Assembly (NCBI GenBank): GCA_017443165.1
Contig: JAFSOW010000043.1
Span: 1 to 6,586 of the forward strand
Source of the DNA: Acidaminococcaceae bacterium
GTDB taxonomy: Bacteria > Bacillota > Negativicutes > Acidaminococcales > Acidaminococcaceae
Reading direction: 5' to 3'
DNA length: 6,586 bases
The notes under the pieces were generated by a model. The model had not been told where the DNA came from. It searched no databases and was given only the letters and a program-made list of their open reading frames with translations. Numbering within the stretch: the first letter of the stretch is position 1; each line of letters opens with the position of its first letter. Of the stretch, positions 5,728-6,586 are shown piece by piece. Position numbers and translations under genes: made by a program.

Positions 5728-6586
5728 TCAGATCCCCAGCAGCTTTTCCATCTTCTCCTTCCGTTCTTTAGTCAGCTGCCTGTTCCGGCTGGTATTGAGC
5801 AGGGTGAGGCAGTAGCAGCGTTCTTTAAGTCGGTCCACCGCTTTCTGGCGGGTGGCGTTCAGGCCCTGTTCCAGGGCATCCTGGGCCAGGGGCGTGATGA
5901 CGATCATGGGAATGAATTTCCGGTAGCAGGTCTTTACGATCTCTTCCATGTTGATGTCGAAGAAATTGCTGTTGGTCTCACCGCCAAAATCATCGAAGAC
6001 CAGCAGGTCATGGCTGCAGATATCGTCTAAATATTGCTGCCTGTTCTCCCGGTTCAGGGAGAGCAGGTTTTTTACGATTTCCATGAAGCTGGTCACCAGG
6101 CAGCGGTAGCCTTTGTCACACAGGGCGTTGACAATCTGGACGGCGGCGTAGGTCTTTCCGGCTCCTTTGGGACCGAACAGGAGGATTCCGCTGCCGTCTT
6201 TTTTCATTTCTGCGAAGTTGTCCGCGTACTGGCGGAAGTAACGGGTGGCCCGGGGACTGCCGCCGTCATCGTTGGCAAAGGTCCACTGGTGCATATAGGC
6301 ATAGGGCAGGGCATGTTGGCGGCAGAGTTCCGCCTTTTCCCGCTGCGCCCGTTCTTCCTGTTCTTTTGCGATCCGCGCCAGGCACTCGCGCTGGCAGCGG
6401 CAGTTGATGGGAAAGGGGCGCATCTCCCCCTGCCACATGTGCAGGATCTGCCGGGGCGTGTGGCAGTAGCCACAGTACATGACGCCGTCCTTTTCGTAGT
6501 CTCCTTCGTGGTAACCGCCTTCGAAGGTGTCTTCGGTGATGAGGCTGTAGCCGTATTTTGCCCAGTCGTAACCGGTATTGCCGGTC
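5728..6586 (-). CDS. DnaC-like helicase-loader ATPase, N-terminus cut by window edge
   Basis: An AAA+ ATP-binding protein of the DnaC/IstB group. Such proteins load the replicative helicase in phages, plasmids and integrative elements. An ATG at 6480 would give 250 residues, but the frame stays open to the window edge for 35 more codons. The residues just before that ATG (GDYEKDGV) look like the usual lead-in to the cysteine motif, so the true start is probably outside. Numbering from 6480, a possible zinc-binding cluster (CGYC at 3-6, CRCQREC at 27-33) is followed by a charged helical linker (about 35-55). The Walker A is GPKGAGKT (103-110) and the Walker B is LLVFDD (159-164). Where DnaC proteins normally have TTN at sensor 1, this one has ITP (195-197). 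The conserved R-x-x-D-R pattern becomes KAVDRLKERC. It is therefore a divergent member. The gene is GC-richer than the polysaccharide genes and is separated from ugd by an AT-rich gap, so it is probably a separate transcription unit of mobile-element origin. Confidence 0.82.
   Translation of the reverse strand, partial: TGNTGYDWAKYGYSLITEDTFEGGYHEGDYEKDGVMYCGYCHTPRQILHMWQGEMRPFPINCRCQRECLARIAKEQEERAQREKAELCRQHALPYAYMHQWTFANDDGGSPRATRYFRQYADNFAEMKKDGSGILLFGPKGAGKTYAAVQIVNALCDKGYRCLVTSFMEIVKNLLSLNRENRQQYLDDICSHDLLVFDDFGGETNSNFFDINMEEIVKTCYRKFIPMIVITPLAQDALEQGLNATRQKAVDRLKERCYCLTLLNTSRNRQLTKERKEKMEKLLGI

Noticed and set aside
5711..5731. Direct repeat AATCAG (5711-5716 and 5726-5731) around the DnaC-like stop codon
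   Set aside because: Six bases repeated once is expected by chance. No transposase or inverted repeats accompany it, so I do not call a target-site duplication.
1..6586. CRISPR arrays, tRNA or rRNA genes, insertion-sequence ends
   Set aside because: I saw no regularly spaced repeats, tRNA-like cloverleaf or rRNA signature, and no transposase frame on either strand.

Overview
The window is bacterial DNA, most likely from a member of the Bacillota. A Negativicutes-type host is possible but cannot be fixed from this sequence. The clues are Shine-Dalgarno sites of the AGGAG type, a DnaC-like helicase loader of the kind common in Bacillota prophages and integrative elements, and a mixed base composition. 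The sugar-polymer genes at the left are AT-rich, and the DnaC-like gene at the right is GC-richer. It reads as part of a surface-polysaccharide (capsule or exopolysaccharide) locus built next to, and partly over, pieces of a mobile-element replication module.

Layout. On the + strand: the last 68 codons of a GT4-type glycosyltransferase (1-207); a complete paralogous glycosyltransferase (267-1340); and, with a TGATG stop/start overlap, a membrane-anchored protein of the pectate lyase PL10 type (1340-2707). On the - strand, converging on these: a DnaC-like ATPase open at the right edge (6586 to 5728); an AT-rich spacer with a good extended -10 promoter (5552-5727); UDP-glucose 6-dehydrogenase ugd (5551 to 4226); and a UDP-glucuronate 4-epimerase (4165 to 3077). 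Between the two convergent groups (2708-3076) lie the C-terminal remnant of a second, different DnaC-like gene on the - strand and a weak terminator for the epimerase operon.

How the genes may work together. Ugd oxidises UDP-glucose to UDP-glucuronate, and the epimerase turns that into UDP-galacturonate. The tandem glycosyltransferases could use such donors to assemble a repeat unit. The translationally coupled PL10-type protein has the fold and motifs of an enzyme that cleaves polygalacturonate, and it is predicted to be tethered to the membrane facing outwards. Together they suggest a galacturonate-containing surface polymer made alongside its own lyase, by analogy with the alginate lyase encoded in alginate operons. 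That link is an inference; the individual enzyme family calls are much firmer. The DnaC remnant and the DnaC-like gene that bracket the UDP-sugar genes suggest the locus was assembled by recombination at a mobile-element module.
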